Shown here: positions 21,866 to 34,963 of the stretch, piece after piece | Layout: the number at the start of each line of letters is the position of its first letter | Numbering within the stretch: position 1 is the first letter of the stretch | Assembly (NCBI GenBank): GCA_014529385.2 | Contig: CM043959.1 | Location: forward strand, 6,450,966 to 6,514,965 | Source: Adiantum capillus-veneris | Taxonomy: Eukaryota > Streptophyta > Polypodiopsida > Polypodiales > Pteridaceae | Direction of reading: 5' to 3' | Length of the DNA stretch: 64,000 nt | Notes under the pieces: generated by a model | What the model was told of the DNA's origin: nothing | The model's database searches: none | What the model saw: the letters and a program-made list of their open reading frames with translations, nothing else | Position numbers and translations under genes: made by a program

Positions 21866-23546
21866 CCTGCCCTCCCCTCCGTACGAAACTGCTCTAAGAA
21901 GAGGGGAATTTGAGAATAGGGTCCAGGATTTAGGTCCAAGGACCCTTGTTACCTTGGGAAGATGGTGTAAGTACGAGATACCCTCCTCTTTTAGTGGGAT
22001 GGCTGACATGCGTATACGAGGTTAAAATATCATTTCGCCGAGGATAGGAGAGGAGAGGTCCACGTTGAAAAATAGCTCACTCCTCTGCAGTGTCGGAGGA
22101 GGTCAATCTGGGAAGGTTGGGTGTAGCAACGGGCTGGCTGTGGCGAGACGGTGCGGTCGTCGACAGCAGCAGGCCAATGGGTGCGCTTTATATTGGCCCA
22201 CTGGCATGCAGGAATATGGAGCCTTCAATGCCATGGACTCTGGAACCTATCATCTATGCTTCGTATCATGAGTGCAGTTGGTGAGTTGTAAGCCCGGCAC
22301 GTCACGGCAGTACGGTAACTTCATCGGGCCATAATGCAGGGCGCTAGCCGCATCATTAGAATAAACTCCTAGCAAGTATCATTGGTATTATGAATGGAAC
22401 TCTCCTCTACCAGTCCAAATGTTCACAGTCCCGACCCTGACTTCGGCCAAGTACCAGCCCCTCTTTCTGATTATACAAAAGTCCTCTTTCTGTTGCCTCT
22501 TCTCTCTTTAAATAGCAGGGTATAATTAATATTATGGAAGCCATTTTGTCATTCTTGCCAGAAGTTCTGTGGTGTGAATCTAATTTGGATGTTTAGTCTC
22601 TCGTAATAATTGGCATGCTATGCCTTATAGGAGAAGATACTGGGTCCATTCTCTCATTAACGGGTATCTCACCAGATCCCTCTCCAAACAAAAAGAGGTA
22701 AAGTAGCCCTCTCTCTCCTCTCTCTTCCATCTCTCCTCTCTCTTCCCTCGCCTGGTTCGCCATCGCTGCTCTCTGCGGCCCTGCCCTCTTGTTGCATCTA
22801 CAACGCACTGAACAACCCTGCAGCTCCCCTCCCCCATGCGCCCAACGGTTTGCAGCTATCTCCCAGGCCAACGGAGCAGACATCACAGGCATTACGGCTT
22901 GCGATATGAGAGACAGAGCGCGCGCGCGAACACACACATACACACCCCGACATTCTCTGGCTCTTGCGCAGAGAGAGACAGAAATGCGGCTCAATCTGCC
23001 TTGCTTCAAAGTTCAGCCCCTGCCCAAAAACCATCTTGCGCCACGTCCTCTGCTGCTACAGGTCCATCTCTCGGCTCGACCTGATGCGTCGCCCGTGCAC
23101 AACGAAATCTCCTTCTCTCTATTTCTCTCTCTATTTCTCTCTCTCTCTCTCTCTAAGCGTCTGCTGCCCTCGATGCATTCATTTTCGATTCCTGCCACCT
23201 GGCCACCGTCACCTCACCTTTTGCTTGCCTTTTCTCTCACGCCAATCAAGAGTCCATGTATCTTCTTTGATTCCTCTTAACGAGACCAGCTTGAAAATTG
23301 AGGACGCCTATTTTGGGTCCATTTTCAAAGAAAACCATTAATTAGCCAAGAAGATTCCTTTGGAATCTTCATTATGGAAAAAGAAAAGCCCCGTCTTGGC
23401 TTGCTGGCCATGGCGCGACAGCCCAAGCCTACTTCTCGCCCGCTTGCTTGATCCGCCCGCCTTACCCGCTTGGTCAGCCTCATAAGTCCTTTATCTCTAA
23501 AAAGCAAGCAGTCCTCACCACCGTCACCCTCTTCCTGCGCAGGCAA

Positions 23547-23549
<3 letters not shown>

Positions 23550-23595
<46 letters not shown>

Positions 23596-23613
23596 CGTGT
23601 GTGTGTGTGTGTG
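23550..23613. repeat. (CT)n(GT)n compound microsatellite
   Basis: CT units to 23578, then GT units with one GC interruption. Confidence 0.95.
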
Positions 23614-24661
23614 TGTTTTTTCAGCTTTCATTGCACCTGTTGACTCCCCACTTTCCCCCCTCATGAGTACTTGCAGAGATTTTGAAGGAATCCGAATAAG
23701 GGCCATCGCAATCATCGGCTGTGCGCACCATCAACTTCTTGGTCCTTGTCTTTGCTCACTCCTCCCTTTGATTGTTGCGCAATCCTACCTGCACCATCCC
23801 CTTGGGTTGCAAGGCTTGGGGAGCACGGAGCTGCAAGCTTCTAGGCGACATGGTCATCAGCTCATCGATTCAGGAACACAACCTCAGATTACACAGTAGA
23901 GAGGGAAGGAATGCTAATTGCTCTACTTGTGCGTTGCTTAGTTTATGCTTCCTCTGCTGCACAATCTCTCCCTAAAAAAACGTTGATACGCACTTGCAGC
24001 TATGCAACTCCCTCGACTGCATCGCTTGCATCGTGAGTCCCTTTCTGCTCACCACTGAACAAGGTTACTCTCTCCCGTCCGTTGCACCGGTATGCAACAT
24101 CATTGTCGTCCTGCAGTTTGTTATGGACAATGAGACAGAGAACATGATCGCAACTGAAACAGGTCAACTGCCATCGTTCTAAACGAAGCCGCTAGAACAC
24201 TCTTTGCCGCCTCATCACATTGCAAAAATATATATCTGTCTCTGTCTTAGGATAGTTTCTTACGACGTTAAAACTCTCTTCTTTTTTTTCTTCTTCTTCT
24301 CCCTCTCTCTCTCTCTCTCCATGTGTCGCCTCGCCCTTTTTCGACTTCAAACCCACCAAAGCATCTGAGTAGATTCCTACAAAAAGAAATGAAGAAAAGA
24401 TTGTGGCGACATACTGCCTTACAGGAGAAGAACGACACACAGACAAATGTTTGGATGCCTTGGCTTTGTTACCGGATGTGTCCCTTCATTAAAGTGCCTT
24501 ACATAACTTCCTATATATTCATTTTGTTGGCACTCCCTACAGTAAGGGAGGGTGTACAAAGGAGCACCCTTCAAGTTTTAAAAGGTATGTTTTCTTTTTC
24601 TCCTCTTTAGTCTACCATCTCTATTCTTATTTCCTCCTCCTCTTCTTCTCCCTCCCTCCCT

Positions 24662-24675
24662 CCCCCCCCCCCCCC

Positions 24676-24721
<46 letters not shown>
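24662..24721. repeat. Poly(C)-(CT)n tract
   Basis: About 16 C residues followed by CT units; likely slippage-prone. Confidence 0.95.
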
Positions 24722-24727
<6 letters not shown>

Positions 24728-24758
24728 TCTTCTTTGATTTGTACTCATTTCTTCATCC

Positions 24759-24762
<4 letters not shown>

Positions 24763-24811
<49 letters not shown>
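24763..24811. repeat. (CT)n(CA)n compound microsatellite
   Basis: CT units followed directly by CA units. Confidence 0.95.
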
Positions 24812-27408
24812 TTAACACTCACTTCCTTAATAATACTATTTTTTTCATTTTTGGGCAGGTTATCTTTAATTCTTTAATATTTACTATTCTTGTTTTCCGA
24901 GCGTTATATTCATGGAAAATATAACTACAAAAAGTCTTTGAATCAAGTTTTCTTCTATGCAATACGATTTTTGTTGGGAATGGAGTTATGGTGATTTGCA
25001 TACAAATAAATAAAGCTTCTTGATTTAAAATAATAGGAGTGATAAAGAAGAAAGAAATGAGTTATTTCTTTTGAAGAAAAGAATTGTGCTATGTAATATT
25101 GGAGGGACATAGCTATTGGGTCTATGCTTCCAAAAGTCTATTAATTTATGAGGGAGATTCCATCGAATCTACCAAAGTTGAAAGGAGAAGAGTAAGTAGC
25201 TCACGTTCACGTGCATCCACTGGTCTTTGCCTTGTGCGCTCGAGCCCTCTAGCTTCTCCCGCCTCCAGCAAGTTGAGCACTCAGACTTGCTACTCGCCAA
25301 CCCTCGTTTTGCAGCCCGTCCCTATAGACGCCAAGGCAAACTCCCTCCTCCACCAAGTTGAGCGCTCTTGGTTTAAAAGCTCACCAAATAACCAAATCTA
25401 GACAGCTTGCACAAGCATCCGGTATGCACCCTCTCGCACCTCCACCGTCTGGTTTGCATGATTATGGATGATCGTCCCCCAATTCCCCCCACCCCCCCTT
25501 CCTCCTGCACCACTATGGGTGAACGTCCTTTTTTGCGGCCTGTGAGTATGTAGAGAGAAACACCCTTAATCTCATACGGCTAGTACTCCAAGGCTGCAAT
25601 CGATACCATATCCATTGCCCTGCACCTCACAACTCTCCACTGCTAACGGGCACCACCAATGGCATCACTACCACCCTCTGCTACCACACAACACGCTCTG
25701 CCCAGCTCCCACCGTTGCAAATCTCTCAAGTGCGATTGAACTGACAGAGCACCGCCTCGCCATGGCTTCATGGCCTTCCCTCTGTGACGTAGGCCTGCTG
25801 AACCGCACTTGCAGGTCACAAAATGGATGCAGGGTCAAATAATTGATGCAGGCCAATAAAATAAGTGATGCCTCAAAACCAGTGCCCTCTCTTGCATCAC
25901 CTCCTGCCCCTGTCGCAACGCCAGTCCTGGTTTCTCCTCAAAGGGTTGAGAGCATCTTCAGTGATTCCTATGAAAAGAAATGAAGAAAAGATCGTAGAGA
26001 CATACTAGATGTATTGTAGAAAATCCCCTCTTCAAGTTTCAGAAGCAAGAGACCTCTAGTCCAGAGTTACAGGCAGAGTGCATACAACTTGTTCGGGTGA
26101 CCGGTGTTGGTTAAATATAGGCCTTCATGGCGAGGCAGCCCAAGCCGATTGCCAGTGAGTTCAACATGAAGTGGACGCGATAGCTGTGAACCTTGCACCT
26201 TGACTTCATGAGGCCATTGCTCTACCACTTCGTCTACGTGTACGCAATGAAGAACAAGTACGTGGAGCTAACAATAGTTAAACACCTACTGCAAGCTTGC
26301 TCAAAAATTAGGTGACTAGCCTTGCCAGTCACACTCATCTACTATAGCGGGGCTAAGAGGCCGAGTTATAACTATCTATTTCCCAAGGCAACAGACATAT
26401 AGAGAGACCAATAGACCTTTACAAAGAATAAATTATGGCTGCACACATGTGCTTAAAGCATTGAAGGAGTCTCTAAGACCTTGAATTATCTCTAACCTTC
26501 TCCAAGAGTAACTCTTAGGCATTTCATTCCTCCGTGATTTCCGCCTCTTTTCCCTTGGTGTGCACCCTTAGTTATTTTCATCCACCACCATGGATTCCCT
26601 TCTTTTCAATCATCAATTTTTCTTTTGGATAACTAGCCTTCTCTTCCTGAAAGAGGAAAGAGGCTAGTCTCTGGATAGAGACACTTGAACGTGACATAAG
26701 AGGCTAGAATAAACATAGGATTTAAGGGAGATCTTATTTTTACGATTTAAGGGAGATCTTAAAAATATTCAGCATTTTTTGGCTTTTTAAACAGACCACA
26801 AGGGAGATACGCAAGTAGAGAGGTTCCAAACCTTTACATTCCTTGTGACATCCAAGCAGAGAAGATATTAACCAAGCAAAATCTCCCTCCATGTGAAGAC
26901 TTTGAATGTAGCAATCGAAAAGCCCTCTATACCAGCCTGTAGGTAACAAAGCTACCTACAAAGCTATTTTGGCTTATATCAAGTTACATACCATTTTTAT
27001 GTGGCTTGTTTCCTCACATTCTTTTTAACTCTTAATTGCCTCCTTGCGTACGGAGTGCACGTGGTCTTGGGCCTTTATGAAGATCTCATGTTAAAATGGA
27101 GATTCCACTTTATATCTCCAATTATTTACATTGAATCCTTTTGGATTGAAGAATAAAGGAGGAGGAAAAAAAGGGGTGGAACGCACGTGGATGAAACAAA
27201 TGTCACTGGATTTGTCCTATGGTTTTTGAGGAGGAAAAGGGTAACAGATGGCACGTGGAGGAGAGACAGAGAAAAGCAGGCGAGGCTCGTGAGAGAGATG
27301 GTTGAGGGAAAACCGGATCAGAGAGGAGCCAACAGGTGAGCGAGAGGCATGGCGACAAAACGCAGGCGAAGTGCAGGGGTTGAGAATGAAGCGAGGCCAG
27401 GTAGATGC

Positions 27409-27410
<2 letters not shown>

Positions 27411-27453
<43 letters not shown>
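27411..27453. repeat. (CT)n microsatellite
   Basis: About 21 CT units. Confidence 0.95.
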
Positions 27454-27456
<3 letters not shown>

Positions 27457-28079
27457 CGTGTCCTGCCTTGCCTCTTGCAAGTCAGTGCTTTTGCACAAAA
27501 ACAGAGAGGCTTTTTCTTTGCATAGGTGTTGTTGGGGGAGGTGCAGAGCTGGTTTGCATCATCTGAAGACCCCTATGGAAGCATCATGATGTATTTGGCA
27601 GCAAAAGATCTATCCTGCAGATCAAGCATGGGGTTGCCACTCAGATGACCATCTCTCTCTCTCTCAGGCGAGGCAAACACACTAAGCTCCTCCAATGATC
27701 AGGGCGTATGTAATTATGCACGAGGAATTATTCGTGAGGAGCAGCGGCGGCAGGCATTGTTGCGGCCTGGTGTGATGACATCGAGAGAAGGGGGAGCAAG
27801 GGAGGTCTACACAAGGCTGGCGATGGTGATGCGGCACAGGTCTACAGGATGATGATGATGGTGGCGACAACGTTCTACTTTTGCTTCCAAGTTTCCAGAT
27901 TCCAGGAATTTGGAGCACTAATTAATTAATGGAACTCAAATGGACCCAGTATGTCCCTCTAATAATACACGAATGAAGGATTAAATATTATTTCTATGAA
28001 TCGATCAACAGATTGATTGATAGCCGCTATTAATTGATAGAATAATCATATATACCCACACAAAATGTCATTTGAATAG

Positions 28080-28082
<3 letters not shown>

Positions 28083-28151
<69 letters not shown>
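28083..28151. repeat. (CT)n microsatellite
   Basis: About 34 CT units, among the longest in the window. Confidence 0.95.
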
Positions 28152-28156
<5 letters not shown>

Positions 28157-28901
28157 TGCTAGGTACACACACACCCTCTCTCTACCTACACAGGTGATTA
28201 GTCCATATTATAAGTTGTTAAAAATTAAAATTATCTTAAAATTTTTAAACTATATATATACCTATATGCATGTTTGATGTGCCTCTGGCATGTCCTAGTC
28301 ACATATGGAGTGTGTAGAGTATATAGACACTACCTACAAGGTTTGCTTGTCCATCTAGTGCGTCATACCCCAGAGGTAGTTTAGGGTGTTGGGGTTTAGA
28401 CATTATATTGGGTTGTGCTGATTCGATACAGTCTTTTACTCCCACTGTAATCTAGGAAAAAATTAGATAGAACACCTCTTGTTTGACTCGCCAATCCTAC
28501 TTGAAGTGTTGTTCTAAGAGATCATAGATAGCAGCTACACTATTTGACTCACCCACGATGTTTTCTACTTTGTGTAATACCTTATAAGGCTAGCATAGCT
28601 CCAACATACTGTGTGCTATCTGCTCCTCTAGATCTTGTATTCTAATCTTGAATGTAGCTTAATTTTCTTTCAAAGAGAGAAGTGACGACGCTACTCATAT
28701 TGACTTACTTTCAAATGTAATCTTTTTCCATGTTTGAATCCACGGTTACTCCCTTGCTCTTACAATGGGGTTTAAAACCCCTATGTTTGATCCTAGTTAG
28801 TCTTGGATACAATGGGTAAGATTACATGCTGTATTTTTGTTTATCATTTGTGTTTTCTCGGTTGCAATTGAGTTTGCTGGATCATTTGAGCTTGATTGAT
28901 T

Positions 28902-29026
28902 GTTTGACCATTTTAATTTTGCTTGATTGTATTGTTTGACCATCTGAGTTTGCTTAATTGTGTGTTTGACCATTTTAATTTTGCTTGATTGTATTGTTTG
29001 ACCATCTGAGTTTGCTTAATTGTGTG
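28902..29026. repeat. 62-bp tandem duplication of a 31-bp dimer
   Basis: The unit GTTTGACCATTTTAATTTTG plus a related GTTTGACCATCTGAGTTTGC half is present twice at a 62-bp period; a diverged half unit precedes it at about 28870. Confidence 0.85.
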
Positions 29027-29889
29027 ATTAATAGCATGTGTTGTACGGTCAAAATGTGGTGTGTATTAGTTTGTAAGTTTTTTTCATGTGAATGAAAATA
29101 TTTTTCTTTGTCTCTTGCTTATTTTTTCCTAGATTTATGGCTATGTGATTGGTGCACATATGATTTACGTCCTCCATACACCATGGCTGCGAGTCTCACA
29201 AAACTTGAGCATCAATTTATAGAGGAGTTTGTATGCTTGAAGCTTCATTTTATACAAAAGGACCACCTCAAGAGCTTTTTCGAGGATTCTATGTTTAAGC
29301 CCTTTATTGACACCATGCACCATGATGCATATAACACTTTACTTTAAAGATTTGGTCAAGCATCCTATGTCATAGAAATTCTGACAAGAGGCAAGCTAGC
29401 CAATGAGGCTTGTGAATAGTTGGCTAAGTGTTGAGGGTTTATGGATCAGATAAGTTGGTAGAGGCTCATGGTGAGCCAACAATGAAAACTTGAATAGGAT
29501 TTATGGATCGCATAAAGTTGGTAGAGGCTCCCTATGACACTAAGAAGTGTGAGGGAAAGTTCTCATGCACTGATGATGATTCCCTTATAAGTGTAGAGGA
29601 GCAAGAATCAACGGTGGCGGTTCCATCAACCCCATCGGTGCCAAAGATGGGCAGCCTTGTCTCTCGTCTACTCCATATATATTTCCATGCCCACATTGAG
29701 CATATGTATACCAACTAACTTGCCCTTCCACCTATTGAGTGATCTGGACCCCTCTCTCCTATCCTCTCTTCCTGCCTTCCCCTTCTCTCCCCCCCTTTTC
29801 CCCTTACGTGAGGTGGACCTACCGTAAAAGAGAAAGGTATATTTCTAAACCATATCTTTTTTTTAAAGTTCAAGGGCATGTGCTACGCT
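29027..29889 (+). other. Unrecognised coding-like remnant
   Basis: A plus-strand frame 29108-29347 (with internal KLEHQFIEEFVCLKLHF) is followed in frame by stops and more plausible peptide, then a frame 29503-29718. I recognise no family. It may be decayed coding sequence of an element; treat as hypothetical. Confidence 0.25.
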
Positions 29890-31720
29890 CTAGGCCGCCA
29901 ACTCTTCTTGTGCTTTCATCAATTTCTCTTTTAGTAGCTTGATCTCATCATCCTTTTGACTTTGCATTGCTTTATGCCATGCAATCATGATTTGTCGGTC
30001 ATGCCTTTCTAAAGCCCCCTTTAAATCTTTGAGCTCTTGCAAAGTTGAGGCAGAAGCTAATGAGGTAGAGGCAAGGATGTGGATGTCTTGCATTGCCAAA
30101 ATCTGAGTGAGTGTGCTCTTGACAACCCCGTATGACTCTCCTAGCTTGACATTCCTTTGTCGTTCTTTTTCAAGCTCCCCTTCTAGCCGTTGTTGCTTGA
30201 CTTGTAAGTTGGTGTTTGATTTGTTAAAGTCTTGAGCTTATTTATAGGCAGCATTTGTTTTTTCCCCTTGAAGCTCAGGTTGTAACTCCAGTTGCATGCT
30301 TTGGAGTTCTTCAATATTTTTTTGTAGCTCTTGGTTTGCTTTTTTGTACTTTGTTGTTTCTACTTTTGGTTTCTTCTACATCCAACTCTTTGAGGTTTTT
30401 GAGAGCCCTTTGACACTAGAATTGCAGTTTGATATGCTCGAGGTGTTCATCAATGTCAAATGAGTATACCATCTTCTTTCATTTTTTTATTAATGCTTGT
30501 GAGCGGGGCAACAACGGTTCCTTATCTGATGTTGCGCTCTGTTGGAGGTGTTCGTTTCTTCATTTCTGTTTTGTATCTCATATTTAATCCTTTTTTATTG
30601 TTTCTGGTGGGGCCAACTCCTTCTCTTCTTGGTCCTTCAACTTTGTTGTGTGCTCATTGGTGGACTCCTTGGCACTTGCTTTGATGTTTTCTCTGGTACT
30701 TCTTCCTCTTGCTTGTTAGTTTCTTTGTTTTCAACTTGTTCAGCAGATTTTTGAGCCGGAGGAGGAATGATTGGTTGGTTCCAGAAGGGCAACATGTATC
30801 TCCAAGGGTTCTACACCACCCTCCTCTCCATTATTTTCCTCTTCACATTGGTTCTTGTCCTCTTTTTGAGATTTTGAGGATTTGTCCGATGATTCAAGAT
30901 TATCGACTCTCTGGATCTTGGAATCCCAATGTGCTCTTTCAGTGGCTTTTCTCTTGAGCTCCCTTTGAATACGTTGCCGAATGTCATCGTCAATCTCCAA
31001 GTGAGCTTGGGCAGTTCTTTTTTAGTATTGCTTGATCTACTCTAATTTCTTTGCCTTTCACTGCTCTAGCGGTTTGTCTTCGCCGTCTTCTCCTTTGTCA
31101 TCAGCATCCGCTCCCAGATTTCTCTTTTCTTCAGCTATCTCTCTACGGAGTTTCTCTCTTTGTGCTTGCGTGTCTTCCATGGACCTCTGTGTTTGAGAGA
31201 TCAGTATTTGACCTCTATGCTCATTAGATTTTATTTTTATGTGCACTCAGCGAAGTGTATATTCCTCTTTTTCCTCATCATCCTCTTTTTCGTCAGAGGT
31301 CTGGTATTTCTACGGAGTGTCCCTGTTCCTTGGCTTAATTTCTCCGCAGAGGTTTATGTCTAATTCCGTCTCCTCACTATCACATTTTTCCCTTCTGGAG
31401 CTCTGTCCAAATGCTTTCTTGGGTGGTTGAGCTATTAAGGGCCCTGCCACTAGTTCAACAGCATGTTTGGACTTGTGTAGTAAATACAATTGTGATTCGG
31501 TCGAAGGTAGCTCATCAATCATCCCCATTTCTTAGTATGTGATTCTCTCTAACATTGGTCCACCATTCATGTAGGTCTTGTTTGTATCATTGTTCTTGAG
31601 ATTTGCATCAACCATATTTTCTAGTATGTAAGTGCCCAAATCACAACATATCATCCTTTGCTTTGACAGTCCAATAGCCATCACTACAGCAATATGAAAG
31701 TTAGGCTAAGTGTATCTCGG
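29890..31720 (-). pseudogene. Decayed coiled-coil protein gene, family unknown
   Basis: Successive minus-strand frames join only across stops and frameshifts: 31310-31528 (IDELPSTESQLYLLHK), 31058-31246 (QAQREKLRREIAEEKRN), 30740-31000 (acidic, KSQKEDKNQCEEENNGEEG) and 29890-30099 (EIKLLKEKLMKAQEEL). All are rich in K, E, Q and L with heptad-like spacing, suggesting one long coiled-coil protein with an acidic middle. Part of the intervening sequence also reads as coiled coil after shifting frame. No catalytic motif, no signal peptide. It may be the gag-like or accessory protein of an uncharacterised element or a host gene relic; I cannot decide. Confidence 0.4.
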
Positions 31721-31824
31721 TGGCTTTATGATGCTGTGAGATGAAACATAGCAGCAATTCTATCTCTGAGTACACCAGATCCTTGTAAGTAAACTTGTGT
31801 CCTTACTGCTGACGAAAGCTTTGT

Positions 31825-31960
31825 CATTGTCTACAGCTTTTGTCTTTAGCTGCAAGCTTTTGTCTTTAGCTACAAGTTGTGGTTGCATGGTGGAAAGTGT
31901 AAATCTTGATTGATCATGGTGGAAAGTTCAAGTCATGTGGTTCCATGGTGGAAAGTGTAA
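31825..31960. repeat. Short direct repeats
   Basis: GCTTTTGTCTTTAGCT occurs twice in tandem and CATGGTGGAAAGT three times within 140 bp. Confidence 0.75.
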
Positions 31961-32044
31961 GTCTTGTCAAGAAAAGTCAAAAAACGCAAGCTTTTTCTAT
32001 TAGAAATTTTCTATTTTTCAATTAAAAATTCCTTTTGTAAGTAG

Positions 32045-32130
32045 AATAAATGTATAAAAATATGCCTCCTTTCGAACACACGTTACACAATAAAATATGC
32101 TTCCTTTTGAACGCATGCTATACACTAAAA
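32045..32130. repeat. About 44-bp tandem repeat, two copies
   Basis: AAATATGCCTCCTTTCGAAC and AAATATGCTTCCTTTTGAAC start consecutive diverged copies. Confidence 0.7.
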
Positions 32131-32671
32131 TTTTTGGAGATGCACCCCTCAAAACCCTTCTTCCTACAAACTTCACAAGTTTTGGATATGAAGAAATCTT
32201 TGGCTAGATTTCCTTCTCTATGATATTTAAATATGACTTCTAGTCCCATATTTCTTTTTAAGAATCTCCCATGCTTGTAAGGAGGTCTCACATTCATCTC
32301 TAAAATGCACACCCCGACCTCACACATGTCTCTAAAAATTGTACCCAGCGTGTGTGTACTTACATCACCTACCACTACTTAGGCACCTTTCCAGGCATGC
32401 AAGGGTGCATTTAGTGTCACTTTCATTAACAATTGGATATATGTCTTGTACCAATTGGATTGAGCGCCATCTTCTATCGCCACATCAAAGAGCTTACGAA
32501 GCTCTATATGCCCCGAGTCCAAGCATTATGGGCATACATATCAAAAAATCCCTTGGATGTTTTTCAAATGTTGTTTACTCATTTTGAATCTAAACTATCT
32601 TCATATTGACAATGTAGAGATTAGTTTGATATGGATAAGAGTTTTTATACTCACCCAGTTGGAGCACCATT

Positions 32672-34963
32672 TTTATTTTTTTTATTTTTTTTTGAGAAAA
32701 GTGTAAATTAGATTAACAAAAACAGAAAAGAGTACAATGATCCCTCAGATAGGGGGAGGGAAACCCCACCAAGGAATAGCCAGAGAATCCCTCATCCGAA
32801 ATCTTATGGCAAAGTAGACTTGAGACATTTTGGACTTCCATACCTGCCATCTCAGGGACTTTTGTAGCTCGAGAGGGGGAAGGGGTGGGGTGGCTTGGGC
32901 ATCCTTGAGTTGATTACAAAGGGATACAGACGTTTTATACAATACAAACTTGAGACAGAATTGAGAGGAGGGGAGTTCAGAAGAAAATACAACTGCATTC
33001 CTTTGAAGCCAGATGTACCACAGAACAAGGCCTCTCCAAATATTCCACAAGAGAACATCCAAACCCTTACAATTTCCTAACAGCAGATCTTGCATTTCCA
33101 CCTTTTTAAAACTAACTTTGAGACTGGCATTTTGAATGATGCTCAAGATCTTGGCATTGTGCCTGCAGTAAAAGAAGAGATGTGGGACATCCTCAGTATG
33201 GGTTTTACACCTGGAACATATACCATTGCTCACTCATGTCCTGTAGGCTTTTTCTCCAGTCCAGATTCCTTGATGGAGGATAAGACACATTAGTGAACTG
33301 TGCTTCATTTCAGCTGGGTATGCCCACAGACATTTGAACCTGTACGTCCATTGCTTTGCACTCCATTGTACTTTCCATTTTCTATTTAATTTCTTCTTGA
33401 GATCCTCCTCCACACCACTTGTGTCTTTGAACTGATGGTAAATCTCATGAGTCAATTTGGTTGCCTGGCTGCTTGTTGGGTTTGCTTTTGGAAAAAGAAC
33501 CAATTTGGAAAGGAGAAGATGGACCCTTTCCAAGCACCAGTTAGCTTCAGCCTTACTGATAGAGAATTCTCTTTGAAGCAGATATGGACTCTTGAGAGAG
33601 TTTCCCTGGAAAAAGTCTACCCATCTTCTAATGCCTTCTTTAAAGCACTTATGTGCTCTCCTAGTAATAGGAAGCCTCTGGTTGTCTGCAAACATTCCAA
33701 CCCAAGGTGAGTCTTCTAGGAAACAATAGAAATTGTTGAAGAATTCCGTTGTTGGCCTCCAAGTGCTTTTAATGATTTGCCATGCTTTCCAGAACCTGCA
33801 AACAATGTTAGAACCAGCAGGCTTGAAAGACTTGGGTGAGAGAAGAACGTCCCTCAGAGAGGAGTTGGCCCAGGCTTTGTATTCGTTAAGCTTGAACTTG
33901 AGTGTATGCCTTTTGATGAGAAGAGCCCAGTAATCGTGAGAGTTGACAGATCTTAGAATCCACTTCCCATCCATTTTAGTGGCCATTTTGTCTAGAATGA
34001 GAATTCCCAAACCTCCTTTGCTCTTGGGAAGGCAGCATGTGGACCAGGCTACCTTGGAAATTTTAGGATGGTCGGGATCTCCTCCCCAAAGAAATGATCT
34101 AGCAAGGGAGCAGACCTTGTTTAGCTGATATTGCGTTGGCTGCCAACATGACAAGAAATAGATTAGTGAGGGCAAGATGTAGTGGTTGAGCACAAAGACC
34201 CTCGAGGGAAGGGAGGTATGGTGACCCTACCATTGGAAGATCTTAGCCCTGAACTTGGCAAGAATCCAGTCCCACCTCTGAGTTAAAGACACCTTGAACC
34301 CCATTGGGATGCCAAGGAGTCTAAAAATCTGTCCATCTGCAATTTCTTTACAACCTGCATTCAGAACCAGCTGTGGGGTATTACTTGCAGATAGCTTAAA
34401 ACCAGTTTTAGAGTGGTTGATAACTGATCCACTTGCTAGACAGAAGGAGCTCATGCATTCCCAAAAAGTCTCAATTGAGCAGCTGTCATTACTCATTAGT
34501 GCGTTGGTGTCGTCAGCAAACTGTTGAAGGCAAAGGTCCTTATTTGCCCCTGGAATACTTATACCTTTGATTCTACCTTTTACCATTGCTGACTGGATAA
34601 GCCATCCCAAGGCATATGAGCATATCGCATAGAGCAATGGTGCAATGGGGCAACCCTGTCTGATCGATCTTTTTAAGGGAATGGCAGAAGTGAGCTCTCC
34701 ATTGACAGCTACTCTTGCAAAGGCATTACCAAAGAGAGTATGCACATACCTTATAAAGAGTTTGCCAAAACCAATATCAAAAAGAGACTGGAATATAAAA
34801 TCCCACTCAATTCTATCATAAGCCTTGTCAAAATCAATTTTAAAGAACATGAATTCTTGCTCACTTTCTTGTGCAAACTCTATTGCTTCCCAGAGAGTGA
34901 TGATAGTGTCCAAAATGTATCTGTGCTTTATGAACCCCTTTTGCTCAAGAAGGGCGTTCAACC
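32672..34963 (-). mobile_element. LINE retrotransposon, 5'-truncated
   Basis: On the minus strand an ORF2-like frame with RT and a C-terminal zinc region is followed by an A-rich tail (plus strand T-rich at 32672-32693). The endonuclease and the front of RT are missing, the usual 5' truncation. The right end at about 34963 abuts a copia fragment directly. No target duplication was found. Confidence 0.85.
32745..34963 (-). pseudogene. LINE ORF2 (RT plus zf-RVT), two nonsense codons
   Basis: A single minus-strand frame spans the whole fragment. It begins within RT (QKGFIKHRYILDTI), then FFKIDFDKAYDRIEWDF, SIRQGCPIAPLLYAI and the catalytic FADDTNALM, and a long connection region with SFLWGGDPDHPKISKVAW. 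It ends with the zinc-binding zf-RVT module CSRCKTHTEDVPHLFFYC. In-frame stops occur after KIFQW (near 34227) and after EKAYRT (33234-33236, TGA); both look like point changes. Members of this plant LINE group normally carry an upstream endonuclease domain, absent here. The apparent extension of the frame beyond 34963 is antisense copia sequence, not LINE. Confidence 0.88.

Larger units (their letters stand above)
21877..28850. other. Gene-poor, microsatellite-rich region
   Basis: No reading frame here shows a recognisable domain; the longer frames are translations of CT/TG tracts or lack homology I know. A 45-bp block at about 24369 recurs diverged at about 25960. A tRNA-like minus-strand head may lie at 26172-26245. 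A CT-rich block around 22700-23160 looks like low-complexity sequence. Confidence 0.6.

Noticed and set aside
22593-23341. Several overlapping frames of 60-160 codons on both strands
   Set aside because: Low-complexity CT-rich composition, no domain, and equal openness in many frames.
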